This document shows, one piece after another, positions 31,062 through 40,240 of a stretch of DNA of 42,774 nucleotides. This DNA comes from Kiritimatiellia bacterium. Its GTDB lineage: Bacteria > Verrucomicrobiota > Kiritimatiellia > SLAD01. Below the pieces are notes generated by a model, which ran no database searches, was not told where the DNA came from, and worked only from the letters and a program-made list of their open reading frames with translations. The DNA is taken from NCBI GenBank assembly GCA_007126515.1, contig SLBD01000099.1:1-42774 (forward strand). Reading direction: 5' to 3'. Positions within the stretch are counted from its first letter, which is position 1. The number at the start of each line of letters is the position of its first letter. The position numbers and the translations under genes were made by a program.

Positions 31062-31943
31062 TCATCCGAACAACTCACCGAACGGCGGTAAGCGGACTCC
31101 CGTCCAGTCTGGGTGGGCAGCGATATCTCCTTGCTGCTCCACGACATGTCCCTTTCGAACCTGGAATCGGATATCAGCGTCCAACCCCGATGTAGCAGTA
31201 TGATGAGACAAACAAAAATCGGGCGTTCGATCAAAAAGCCACTCGGGAGAGGCGAACTCGCTGCGGCTCTCTGATAGCTGCTCCCCCCCCCACCCGTCAC
31301 CAATTTGATCTGCAGGCGCAGAGCACTGCCACGCCCGCATCAATGATTCCTGAATCTCTTGAATCGACACCCCCGTGCGACAACTCGAAAGGTTTTTGAC
31401 CCGCGCTCGCACCGAGGCCGTCGCCTTGGTTTCGATCCGCCATTCTTCAGAAGGCCGCAACGCCTGCCGCAACGACTCAATGTCTGCATCCACCAATAAC
31501 GTGCCATGATGCAGGACCGCGTGCTTTCGCATGCAGAAAGCATGACCCGATATTTTATACCCCTCCACATAGAGGCTGGTTCGATCAACACGAGTGGCAG
31601 GAATGCCAAGATGCCGCAACGCCTTCACTGTTCGCTCAAACACCTGATCGGTGTCATATGTCTCTCTGGGAAGAAATACAGCATAGTTCAGATTACCCAG
31701 ATCATGGTACACAGCCCCCCCGCCCGAAATCCTCCGAGCCAAGCAGACATTTTGTCGGGCCATCCAGTCGAGATTACATTCTCTCCAAGGATTTTGATTT
31801 TTCCCAATAATGACAGCAGGACGGCTACGCCAAAAAAACAGAAGCGGAGAAGAAGAAGGTTCGATTTTGGATAGCAGCTGCGCTTCTGCCGCCAAATTCC
31901 AATACGGATCCAATTCTGTTGAGATCAAGGCATGGCAAGGCAT
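31062..31943 (-). CDS. Lipoate-protein ligase A / biotin-lipoate A/B ligase family protein
   Basis: ARRISGGGAVYHDLGNLNYAVFLPR, PAVIIGKNQNPWRECN; start MPCHAL chosen at 31943. Confidence 0.9.
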   Translation of the reverse strand: MPCHALISTELDPYWNLAAEAQLLSKIEPSSSPLLFFWRSRPAVIIGKNQNPWRECNLDWMARQNVCLARRISGGGAVYHDLGNLNYAVFLPRETYDTDQVFERTVKALRHLGIPATRVDRTSLYVEGYKISGHAFCMRKHAVLHHGTLLVDADIESLRQALRPSEEWRIETKATASVRARVKNLSSCRTGVSIQEIQESLMRAWQCSAPADQIGDGWGGEQLSESRSEFASPEWLFDRTPDFCLSHHTATSGLDADIRFQVRKGHVVEQQGDIAAHPDWTGVRLPPFGELFG

Positions 31944-31950
31944 GGCATCC

Positions 31951-33999
31951 TTACCGTTCCGACGGTGACGGGAGATCGCCACCCGCCCGCTGAATCATAC
32001 CGTAGAAATCCTGCACGTATTGGTTCGCCACTCGATCGCAACGAATAAACAAGGTATTCTCATCATTGATTGCATTGGCGTTGTTGCTCCAATTTGCAGA
32101 GCCCGCAATAACCGTGGGATCGTGCGGAGTATCCGCATCGACAATCATATATTTATGATGCATGCGGCGCACCTCATTCGGCCGGAAGACAGGAGGATGA
32201 TGCCGCCAGCGGATATTCGGGTTCAAGTCCGAATACTGATCGGGCGTGCGTCCCGTCATATTGATCGCAGCTGACCACCAATCATCCCAGAACTCTGTCA
32301 ACCCACTCACTTGAAATCCCGTTCGCTCGCCTTTCATGTCCCGGTCATCGCCTTCCCACTTGACCTTCAGCGTCCGGTCTAAATGAAAGTCCGACCAAGC
32401 AAATATAGCGAAATAGACCTTTTCCTCCGCATGATCCTCAACGAATTGAGTGATACCTGGCACGACCTGATATCCTGGCGAAAAGAAGACATCTATTTCC
32501 ACATCGCCGACTGTCGCCTGATGCGGTACATCCCCGCCACTCTTTCGCCCGCTGAATCGTGCATTGCTGGGGTTGGGTTGATCTTCACTACTCCCCCACA
32601 TTTCCTCAAATTGTCGCAGATAGATCTCCACCAATTCGGGCGAGTGTATTTCCACACCATTGTTACTATTGCCACGCAACAACGATCGCTGTCTCGCCCA
32701 TTCAGAGCCATACAGATCGGTCAGCGTAAAATTCATGCTGCCCGTCCATAGCCAGCGATTATCAACCAGAATAAACTTGTTGTGCATCTGCGCGCCGGGT
32801 CGATAATAAGACCCATCTGCACGTTTCTCACCTTCAACCAATACTCGCCCACTGCGGGGGATCGCACCAAAGAAGATCTCCGTAATAGGAATATCTCTAG
32901 GGCGCGCCGGAAGCCCCATTTCCCTTCGCCGCTCCGAATCGGCATCGAACGCAAAGATCGGGGCATTCGCAAACACAATCACATCATCGTCTGTTCCCAA
33001 AACTCCATCACGCCCTCGCATCAAGCGTTCCAGTTGCATTCGTGCATCTTGCCACCGAGCGAGACGTTCCGCATCGTCTGGATTGGGTTCCTTTGAATCC
33101 GCGATAACCCGGACCCTCACCCCCTCCGCCGCCTTACGAATCAACATGTCCGTCAAATCGGGCAGATTCAGTTCATACACCGTGATATCAATCGTATGGG
33201 TCGCACGACGCAAACGATCTAAAATGCGTTCTTCCAAATTGACTTGATGATTGGCTTCATTGCCCGTGCTCGCAAATTCCGTCAAGCCAGGCTGATTAAA
33301 GTAGACATTGATTGAATCGGGAGCATGATAAATCGCATGGATACGTTGATCGGTCTGCCGTGTGGCATCTCTGAATCCCGGGGTGCCATATCCCACATCA
33401 TAGCGAACCGTCGATGTATCCCAACTGCCGCTGGCATAGCCAGCACGATACGGATACACCCTCTGCATCGTCGCATGTGTTTCGGGATCGCCCGCATACC
33501 AACGATCAACAGAGTCCACCAGTCGTCCCCGTCGATCCGTTAGCAGCAGTCGGACTTGATCATCACACCATTCCCCGGCAAAGGTCATATCAGCCTGAAT
33601 TCCCGGTAGCTCAGGGTACTCCTCTCGAATCAGTAAAAAGCTGTCACCCGGAGCCACAGTCCCCTCCAGCTCAATCACAAAACGCCGCTCTCGACAACGC
33701 AGTTTCCACCCATCCATCGAGACTGATTGATCCCCGGGATTGTATAACTCAATCCACACCTGATCAGCAGAGTAGGACGTCCCCATCCAAGCGATCTCAT
33801 GAATAATCAATTGATGACTGCCACGAAACGGACCAGCAGATACCCAACCGGCGAGGAACAGCCAGCAACCAAACACCCATACTCCCATAGTACTATTTTT
33901 GGGCAGAGCGACCCCTCTTTCAAATAAAGCGATGCGGCTGAGGTTCCGCCTCCCGATCGGCAAAAGGATCGAGTTGTTTTTTCCAGACATTCTAATCAT
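31951..33999 (-). CDS. Lamin-tail-domain + phospholipase D-like (two HKD motifs) protein
   Basis: LIIHEIAWMGTSYSADQVWIELYNPGDQSVSMDGWKLR (LTD); MHNKFILVDNRWLWTGSMNFT and MHHKYMIVDADTPHDPTVIAGSANWS (HxKx4D). Confidence 0.85.
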   Translation of the reverse strand: MIRMSGKNNSILLPIGRRNLSRIALFERGVALPKNSTMGVWVFGCWLFLAGWVSAGPFRGSHQLIIHEIAWMGTSYSADQVWIELYNPGDQSVSMDGWKLRCRERRFVIELEGTVAPGDSFLLIREEYPELPGIQADMTFAGEWCDDQVRLLLTDRRGRLVDSVDRWYAGDPETHATMQRVYPYRAGYASGSWDTSTVRYDVGYGTPGFRDATRQTDQRIHAIYHAPDSINVYFNQPGLTEFASTGNEANHQVNLEERILDRLRRATHTIDITVYELNLPDLTDMLIRKAAEGVRVRVIADSKEPNPDDAERLARWQDARMQLERLMRGRDGVLGTDDDVIVFANAPIFAFDADSERRREMGLPARPRDIPITEIFFGAIPRSGRVLVEGEKRADGSYYRPGAQMHNKFILVDNRWLWTGSMNFTLTDLYGSEWARQRSLLRGNSNNGVEIHSPELVEIYLRQFEEMWGSSEDQPNPSNARFSGRKSGGDVPHQATVGDVEIDVFFSPGYQVVPGITQFVEDHAEEKVYFAIFAWSDFHLDRTLKVKWEGDDRDMKGERTGFQVSGLTEFWDDWWSAAINMTGRTPDQYSDLNPNIRWRHHPPVFRPNEVRRMHHKYMIVDADTPHDPTVIAGSANWSNNANAINDENTLFIRCDRVANQYVQDFYGMIQRAGGDLPSPSER

Positions 34000-34070
34000 T
34001 TCCTAACGATACACACATCGGATGATGCGCCTAAATAATGAGAGATCTTGCTACGTCGATCAGGTCAGCG

Positions 34071-34385
34071 TCAATGAAGCCGTTTGATTTTAACAATACG
34101 CTGACTGGGAGCCGGTCGCAAATACTCTTCAGGAACATCAATTCTGACCGTCGATCCCTTCTTCATACTTTCAGCAGAAGGATCTTCAATTAGCCCCGTC
34201 ATCGCCTTCTCATCCGAAGAACTTGTATCCACTGGAGGCCTTTCAGCCGACTCCGCCCCTGGTGGCACGGGGATCTTGATCTTCTTCCCACAGTTCGGGC
34301 AATCGATCGCCCATCCCGCCATATCAGCAGGCGCATCCAAATTCTGGCCACACAACGGACAATCGAAATTAATCTCCGACATCAT
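34071..34385 (-). CDS. Small zinc-ribbon protein
   Basis: FDCPLCGQNLDAPADMAGWAIDCPNCGKKIKIP, two CxxC pairs. Confidence 0.75.
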   Translation of the reverse strand: MMSEINFDCPLCGQNLDAPADMAGWAIDCPNCGKKIKIPVPPGAESAERPPVDTSSSDEKAMTGLIEDPSAESMKKGSTVRIDVPEEYLRPAPSQRIVKIKRLH

Positions 34386-34419
34386 ACGCCCCTTTCGTCC
34401 TCGATATGCTTTTCATCAC

Positions 34420-34902
34420 TCAGTTCTTCCCGCGCGGATTTCCCAGCTCAACAACCCGCTCGAAATGATGCGGTTCTACAGGCTGAACCGACAACCGCAT
34501 ACCTTTCTTCAAAACCAGCATGCCCTCCAAAGCAGAATCAGCCTTAAGATCCTCACGTCCGACGGGATGCGGAAACTTTGATATGAATTGAACATCAACC
34601 AATTGCCAAATCGGGTTCTCGGAAGTCGCCTTGGCATCGTAATAGGGACTATTGGCATCAAACGCGGTCTCATCGGGATGCGCAGAGCTGCACACACGGG
34701 CCAAACCAACCACTCCGGGCGGCTTCGTATTTGAGTGATAAAACAGAACTAAATCGCCCTCTCGCATATCATCGCGCATAAAGTTGCGGGCCTGATAATT
34801 TCGCACCCCTTCCCATGATGTACTCCCATCTCGTTGCAAATCATCAATGGAGTAAACATCGGGCTCGCTCTTCATCAACCAATATCGGCGCTTCGCTGCC
34901 AT
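34420..34902 (-). CDS. EVE domain-containing protein
   Basis: YWLMKSEPDVYSIDDLQRDGSTSWEGVRNYQARNFMRDDMREGDLVLFYHSN. Confidence 0.95.
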   Translation of the reverse strand: MAAKRRYWLMKSEPDVYSIDDLQRDGSTSWEGVRNYQARNFMRDDMREGDLVLFYHSNTKPPGVVGLARVCSSAHPDETAFDANSPYYDAKATSENPIWQLVDVQFISKFPHPVGREDLKADSALEGMLVLKKGMRLSVQPVEPHHFERVVELGNPRGKN

Positions 34903-34913
34903 AGATGCCTCCC

Positions 34914-36170
34914 TTATCTAGCAGCGGATCCCATCTTTGCCGGAGAACGCCCAGGAACAGGAAAACGATTGCGCTTTTTCGGCTTGGGAGGCTTGCGATC
35001 CTGTTTGTTGGCAACAGCCGCCCGGCGCAGAATCGACTCTGGGGCATGATCTACAGCACCCAACTTTGTTTGCGATCTCATGCGTGTCAGCGCCGCACGA
35101 GCCAAGGGATTGGCATCCGCCGCAGGGATACTCTTGCTTTCAGCAGCTTGAGCAGAGGGTGACATATGAGCAGAATGCAAAGCCAATTGCTCCCTCAAAC
35201 CTCGAATCTGCTTTTCAAGCTCTGCTCGCTGCCGCTGCCACGCTTCTTCTTTTTGAGCCCATTCCGCTTGGGCAGAATCACCGCCATCGGTAGCGGATGC
35301 ACGCGAGACAGACGCTTGCTCTCTCGCCTCAGCTAATTGCTCAACCAGCTCTCCAGTTCGGCTTTCCAGTTTCTCTATCTGAGTCATCAACTCAGCTCGC
35401 ACAGAGGCAATCTCATTTTCTTTGTCTGCCATCATTTGCTGTGCAGACTGTTCGGATGCCGTCAATTTCTCCGAAGCACTATGAAGATCATTCTGTCTTG
35501 CCTCAAGCTCACGCTGCAACTCGTCCTTGACACGTTGCGCTTCGTTATATTTTGCTTCCAAGGCTTCTACTTCTGCACGCAAAAGGCGCAGCTCTGACTC
35601 TTTCACTTCCAGCCGAGATTTCATTTCCTTCAACTCATTCTCGACCGCCTCTTGCGCCAGCATTCCTGTCGCCTGCTCGTCCAGCTGCTGACGCAACCGA
35701 GACTCCGACTCTTCCAGTTCGGCTACCCGACTCTCCAATCGAGCCTGCAAGGCGCTTGCATCTTGAATGACGAGTGCATGATCCGCTTTCATTTGGTCCA
35801 ATTCTTCTTTGAGCTCGGACTCAGCAGCGGGACGGCGAGCCAGCGCCTTCAGAGCCACCATGCAAGCGGTCGATGTGTCATCCGAGCGAACATTGCGGAC
35901 CGAAATTTCCGGAGGAATATCACCCTCCAAGATCAACTCTGCCAAATACATTCGATGAACGGGACCGTACACCTCTCCCTCAGGAAGCTGAATCGTCCAA
36001 TCCATTTCCAACTCAGATTGTTGAGATACATCCAGCCAATTTACCTGATCACTAGAAACTGAATCGGTAGGCTCAATACGACCGTCGGATGCCCAATGAG
36101 ACAATTCCTCGAGAGCAACCGGCCCATAAACTGTGCCATCAAGTTTGCGCAAGTACCATGTTGTAGTCAT
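34914..36170 (-). CDS. GYF_2 (DUF4339)-like domain protein with long coiled coil
   Basis: WYLRKLDGTVYGPVALEELSHWASDGRIEPTDSVS and a second similar segment QLPEGEVYGPVHRMYLAELILEGDIPPE; then ~200 aa heptad-rich coiled coil. Confidence 0.75.
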   Translation of the reverse strand: MTTTWYLRKLDGTVYGPVALEELSHWASDGRIEPTDSVSSDQVNWLDVSQQSELEMDWTIQLPEGEVYGPVHRMYLAELILEGDIPPEISVRNVRSDDTSTACMVALKALARRPAAESELKEELDQMKADHALVIQDASALQARLESRVAELEESESRLRQQLDEQATGMLAQEAVENELKEMKSRLEVKESELRLLRAEVEALEAKYNEAQRVKDELQRELEARQNDLHSASEKLTASEQSAQQMMADKENEIASVRAELMTQIEKLESRTGELVEQLAEAREQASVSRASATDGGDSAQAEWAQKEEAWQRQRAELEKQIRGLREQLALHSAHMSPSAQAAESKSIPAADANPLARAALTRMRSQTKLGAVDHAPESILRRAAVANKQDRKPPKPKKRNRFPVPGRSPAKMGSAAR

Positions 36171-36223
36171 GACTGTGAGGCTACCATGCAGATATCATTC
36201 GCACAAGAAAGGAATCCAATGTA

Positions 36224-37168
36224 TCAAGTGGACGACTTGTCTTCCGGGCCACGACTGTCAATCTTTTGGAACACGGTCATGGCTGCAGACACCATGCCAG
36301 CTGTATCTGTCAAATTACTCGGGATAATTAAAGTATTGGATTCCTGAGCCAGGCGGCCAAACTCCCGGACATACTGCTCTGCCACGCGCAAATTTGCCGC
36401 CTGCGCCCCACCGGGCGACTGCAATTGTTGCGCCACCATATTCAATCCATCTGCAGTGGCACGTGCTACGGCCAAAATCTCTTCTGCCTGCCCCTGCGCT
36501 TCATTGATTCGACGCTGTTTTTCGCCTTCCGAACGGAGAATGGCATCTTGGCGATTCCCTTCAGCTTGATTGATCGTCGCTTGCCTCTCCCCTTCGGAGC
36601 GAGCAATGGCCGCACGTTTCTCCCGCTCGGCGGTCATTTGTGCCTCCATCGCCTGCCTCACGGTATCTGGCGGCAGGATATCTTTAACTTCATACCGCAG
36701 AACTTTGACACCCCAAGCCGCAGCCGCTTCATCAATCGACGCAACCACCTGTGCGTTAATCGCCTCTCTCTCTTCAAAGGTTTTGTCTAAATCAATCCGT
36801 CCCACACACGAACGCAACGTGGTTTGAGCCAATTGCGACGCGGCGATATGATAGTCATTTATACCATAGGCCGCTTGCTTACTGTCCACGACCTGTAAAT
36901 AGATCAAACCATCCACTTCCACCGTCACGTTATCTTTCGTAATGCACGTCTGGCTGGGAATATCCATCACTTCCTCTTTCAACGAATAGCGATATGCCAC
37001 CCGGTCGAGAAATGGGATCAGAAGATGAAATCCGGCTCCCAACGTGCCACTATACTTACCTAATCGTTCAACAATGAATTCGCTCCGCTGCGGCACGATC
37101 ACCGCCGTTTGGAAAAGAATGACGATGACCAAGACCGCCAAAATTAACATGGCAATTAATGCACCCAT
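36224..37168 (-). CDS. SPFH/Band 7 (paraslipin/QmcA-like) protein
   Basis: IVPQRSEFIVERLGKYSGTLGAGFHLLIPFLDRVAYRYSLKEEVMDIPSQTCITKDNVTVEVDGLIYLQV. Confidence 0.94.
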   Translation of the reverse strand: MGALIAMLILAVLVIVILFQTAVIVPQRSEFIVERLGKYSGTLGAGFHLLIPFLDRVAYRYSLKEEVMDIPSQTCITKDNVTVEVDGLIYLQVVDSKQAAYGINDYHIAASQLAQTTLRSCVGRIDLDKTFEEREAINAQVVASIDEAAAAWGVKVLRYEVKDILPPDTVRQAMEAQMTAEREKRAAIARSEGERQATINQAEGNRQDAILRSEGEKQRRINEAQGQAEEILAVARATADGLNMVAQQLQSPGGAQAANLRVAEQYVREFGRLAQESNTLIIPSNLTDTAGMVSAAMTVFQKIDSRGPEDKSST

Positions 37169-37169
37169 T

Positions 37170-37643
37170 TTATTCTCCTTGATGTTGGTGAACAGGTCGC
37201 ACAACAAACTGCTGAGAAATGCGTTCGTGACGGCCCATAATCTCTACCTGATTTCCTGCCTCAATGCTCTCGCTGGAAGACGCATCCCACTCTGTGCCAC
37301 GGTAGAATATCCGGCCCACTTCGGGAGGCTGGATAGACACGGTAACTTTGACGATAGCGCCAATCGGCTGATCATCGAATTCCTGTTCAGGACAATCCGA
37401 CATCACACCACGAAATGTACGCAGACACCACTTTCGCAGGGCTAACAACGATCCGACGGAAGCGAGCAAGAAAACGCCTACCTGAGCTGCCAACCCCAGT
37501 TCGGTTCCCAACAACAGCAGGAGCGCAACCACCCAGCAACCGATGCCGAAAAACAAAACAATAAAACCAGGCAGCACCAATTCCATTAAGGCCAATCCAA
37601 CGCCCAAAGCAAACCAAAGCAGCCACATTTGCTCAATCATCAT
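37170..37643 (-). CDS. NfeD-like membrane protein
   Basis: LWFALGVGLALMELVLPGFIVLFFGIGCWVVALLLLLG TM region with C-terminal OB-like region; adjacent to SPFH gene. Confidence 0.85.
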   Translation of the reverse strand: MMIEQMWLLWFALGVGLALMELVLPGFIVLFFGIGCWVVALLLLLGTELGLAAQVGVFLLASVGSLLALRKWCLRTFRGVMSDCPEQEFDDQPIGAIVKVTVSIQPPEVGRIFYRGTEWDASSSESIEAGNQVEIMGRHERISQQFVVRPVHQHQGE

Positions 37644-37683
37644 GACATCCTTTCCCTATCTCTAAAACCAGCCAGCGCGCCCC

Positions 37684-38673
37684 TCATGAAAACGTGGTGA
37701 TTAATCGAATCGGATCATGTCCCGGAGCAACAATGACAGCTAAATTCGCGGCCAAGTCAGGATGCGCCAATGCGATCCCCTGCCGGATACGATCACTGCG
37801 CACTCCCGTAATTCCTTCCAAGTATCCCCCCTCATACTGCTTGGCCATGCGTCCTTCTCTGTCCACAACACGAATCCGAATCCGACTCGGGTCCTCGACA
37901 TAGGTTGCTACCACCACCTCATGATCTTCCGTCATGTACGTGCCACCACGAACACCATATCCAGTGATAGTTTCGGCAGCGAGCAAAAAAGCATCTCGCT
38001 GTTTTGCATCATCGGCCAAATAAGGCGCAGCTTCTTCCTCGACAATGTGCGAACCACTCTGCGCTCCCACCAAATGCTGGTCAAGACGCACACGTTCCTC
38101 GGCCAGGTACTCGTGTCGTGGATCACCCGGATGAATCAACCGCGGCCCCAATCGACCGGCACCGCCTGTGCCTGAAATTCTTCCAATGAGGATATGCATT
38201 CTTGCCTGTAAGCAGGATTGCAGCTGTTTTGTTGTCAACGTCTGCGCGTGCCAACAGCCCGGGAAATAATCCACAGCCAACGAGCGCTCATTCCAGTAAC
38301 AAAGTACTTGCAAGGGAGTGTAAGCAAATCGCGTCAACCATTCCTCAGGAATGGCAGGCGTCTGAAAACGACTGAACGGGACAATCAACACGGAGGATTC
38401 CGCCTTTTCCACCACCAACACATACAGTGGCGACTCTGGATCAATGGATCCTGCAGGGGGAGGTTTCAGCAGCAAAATCGTCCCCGCCCGCAGATTAGAT
38501 ACCTCAACTTTAGCAACCGGCTCACCAAAATCTATTGATCTGGCAAGAGAGGGCTGAGGATTCGGGGCTTCAGGATCAGACAAGCTATGATCCAACTCCC
38601 ACTCGCTCAACCACTCCGCGAGCAGTGCTCGCTCGCGATCCAGCTCCGAGAGTGTGCGTTTTTTTAGATCCAT
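37684..38673 (-). CDS. Hypothetical protein, coupled to the upstream sigma-like gene
   Basis: 329-aa intact ORF; start overlaps the upstream stop by 1 nt (TAATG). Confidence 0.7.
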   Translation of the reverse strand: MDLKKRTLSELDRERALLAEWLSEWELDHSLSDPEAPNPQPSLARSIDFGEPVAKVEVSNLRAGTILLLKPPPAGSIDPESPLYVLVVEKAESSVLIVPFSRFQTPAIPEEWLTRFAYTPLQVLCYWNERSLAVDYFPGCWHAQTLTTKQLQSCLQARMHILIGRISGTGGAGRLGPRLIHPGDPRHEYLAEERVRLDQHLVGAQSGSHIVEEEAAPYLADDAKQRDAFLLAAETITGYGVRGGTYMTEDHEVVVATYVEDPSRIRIRVVDREGRMAKQYEGGYLEGITGVRSDRIRQGIALAHPDLAANLAVIVAPGHDPIRLITTFS

Positions 38674-39551
38674 TACAATCCGTCATCCTTTCCAGCAATC
38701 GATTCGATCCCCTGAGACATAAAGAAACAAGTGGCGCGGTCGTCCAACATTTTTTCAATGATGATTTGTTTGACCAGCTTTGCGATCGTAAATCGCAGCA
38801 TGGCGACGCAGAGCGCAGCCGATTGTTCTGGATAGACAGTGCGAATTCGGGCGGCCAATTCTTTCAGTACATGTTGATAGGTAGTGGCCAAGGTACTTTT
38901 CTTCCGGCCACAGCAGTGCTGCAATCCAATATGATTGAATGGAATTTTGTGGGCACTAGCAACCAGGACAACCCGCTCCAGTGCGGACAAGTGAGCACAT
39001 TGTTGATGAGCCAGATTAATCGCCAATTCCTGCATCTCCCGCTCTTCGATGCCAGACAACGGATCAGTAGAATCAGGGATCAGTTCAGCCAGACTCCATG
39101 CCTGTCCGCTCGCATCCGCATCATGCGCAGCATCCAATGAACACATAAAGCGCGCCGAATGCTCGCGACGGAGATGCCCCCGCACCACATCTCGCATCAG
39201 CAACGTCGCACCCGCCTCAATTGCCGCCGACCAATTCGCAGCCCCCACAGCCCGTGCAAATAACCAATTTTTATAGCTCTTGCCGGCACGATTACGTCCG
39301 ACATGGCAGTGCGTTTCCAGGAGATGCCATGCAGCATCTTGCTCAGGTGAGACGAAATCCTTGTTGAGAGGCTGCGAGTCGCCCGTCGTGCTCGCATATC
39401 GCCGACAATAAGTGGCAAATCGCACTTTCCCAAATCGCTTCAGGTTGGCGGAAGCGCTTGGAGAACAACGATCCGCAGCACATTCGCGCCTCCATTCCTG
39501 CCAGTCTGCAGCTGCTGGCCGAATCGCCGAGTATGAACTTTCTGTGTCCAT
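38673..39551 (-). CDS. Divergent RNA polymerase sigma-factor-like protein
   Basis: ATLLMRDVVRGHLRRE...SLDAAHDADASGQAWSLAELIPDSTDPLSGIEEREMQELA...LSALERVVLVASAHKIPFNHIGLQHCCGRKKSTLATTYQHVLKELA resembles sigma-70 regions 2 and 4. Confidence 0.55.
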   Translation of the reverse strand: MDTESSYSAIRPAAADWQEWRRECAADRCSPSASANLKRFGKVRFATYCRRYASTTGDSQPLNKDFVSPEQDAAWHLLETHCHVGRNRAGKSYKNWLFARAVGAANWSAAIEAGATLLMRDVVRGHLRREHSARFMCSLDAAHDADASGQAWSLAELIPDSTDPLSGIEEREMQELAINLAHQQCAHLSALERVVLVASAHKIPFNHIGLQHCCGRKKSTLATTYQHVLKELAARIRTVYPEQSAALCVAMLRFTIAKLVKQIIIEKMLDDRATCFFMSQGIESIAGKDDGL

Positions 39552-39698
39552 ACTGCAATCATCATCACCCGTGCCGCCAGGTCAACGGAAATATCAAGTA
39601 AATCGAACGCATGATTGGCTTTGATGCTCTAAAGAGATCTGGTAACGTTAGATATATAGACGCATGAATACGGTCACAGCCTGTAGGAGGAATTAAAC

Positions 39699-40229
39699 AT
39701 GAAAAATCTTATCACTATCTGCGCATTCACGGTTCTTGTTGTTGCAACCAGTTGCAGCGAGCTACAATTTGTGCAAGAAGCGCATACCGCACCCGCGCCT
39801 GCCGGCTCGCTGGCCAGCGTTTTGGGCGAACAATTGGTGAACGCGGAGGAGAGAACAATCAATGCGGATGACGTGCAGGCAGAGCGAATCGCTCTTTATT
39901 TCTCTGCACTGTGGTGCCCGCCCTGCCGCAATTTCACACCGCTTCTTGTTGATGCTTACAACGAACTGCAAGAAGCCGGAAAACCGTTTGAGGTAATCTT
40001 TGTCTCCGCGGACCGATCAGCAGAGGCGATGCAGAAATATATGGTTGATTACAAGATGCCGTGGCTGGCCATTCCTTTCGATGGCGAGGCCCGCCAGACG
40101 CTGCCACAACAGCATCGTGTCCGTGGCATTCCCGCTTTAGTTGTTCTTGATGCGGAGGGAAATGTGATTAGCCGTAATGCCGTTATGGATATTCGTGATC
40201 ATGGCGCCGCTGCTTTTGAGCGCTGGTAG
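39699..40229 (+). CDS. Thioredoxin-like (nucleoredoxin/TlpA-like) lipoprotein
   Basis: Lipobox-like VVATSC; FSALWCPPCRNFTPLLVDAYNEL; GGAGGAATT upstream. Confidence 0.9.
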   Translation: MKNLITICAFTVLVVATSCSELQFVQEAHTAPAPAGSLASVLGEQLVNAEERTINADDVQAERIALYFSALWCPPCRNFTPLLVDAYNELQEAGKPFEVIFVSADRSAEAMQKYMVDYKMPWLAIPFDGEARQTLPQQHRVRGIPALVVLDAEGNVISRNAVMDIRDHGAAAFERW

Positions 40230-40240
40230 GAAGACGGTGG

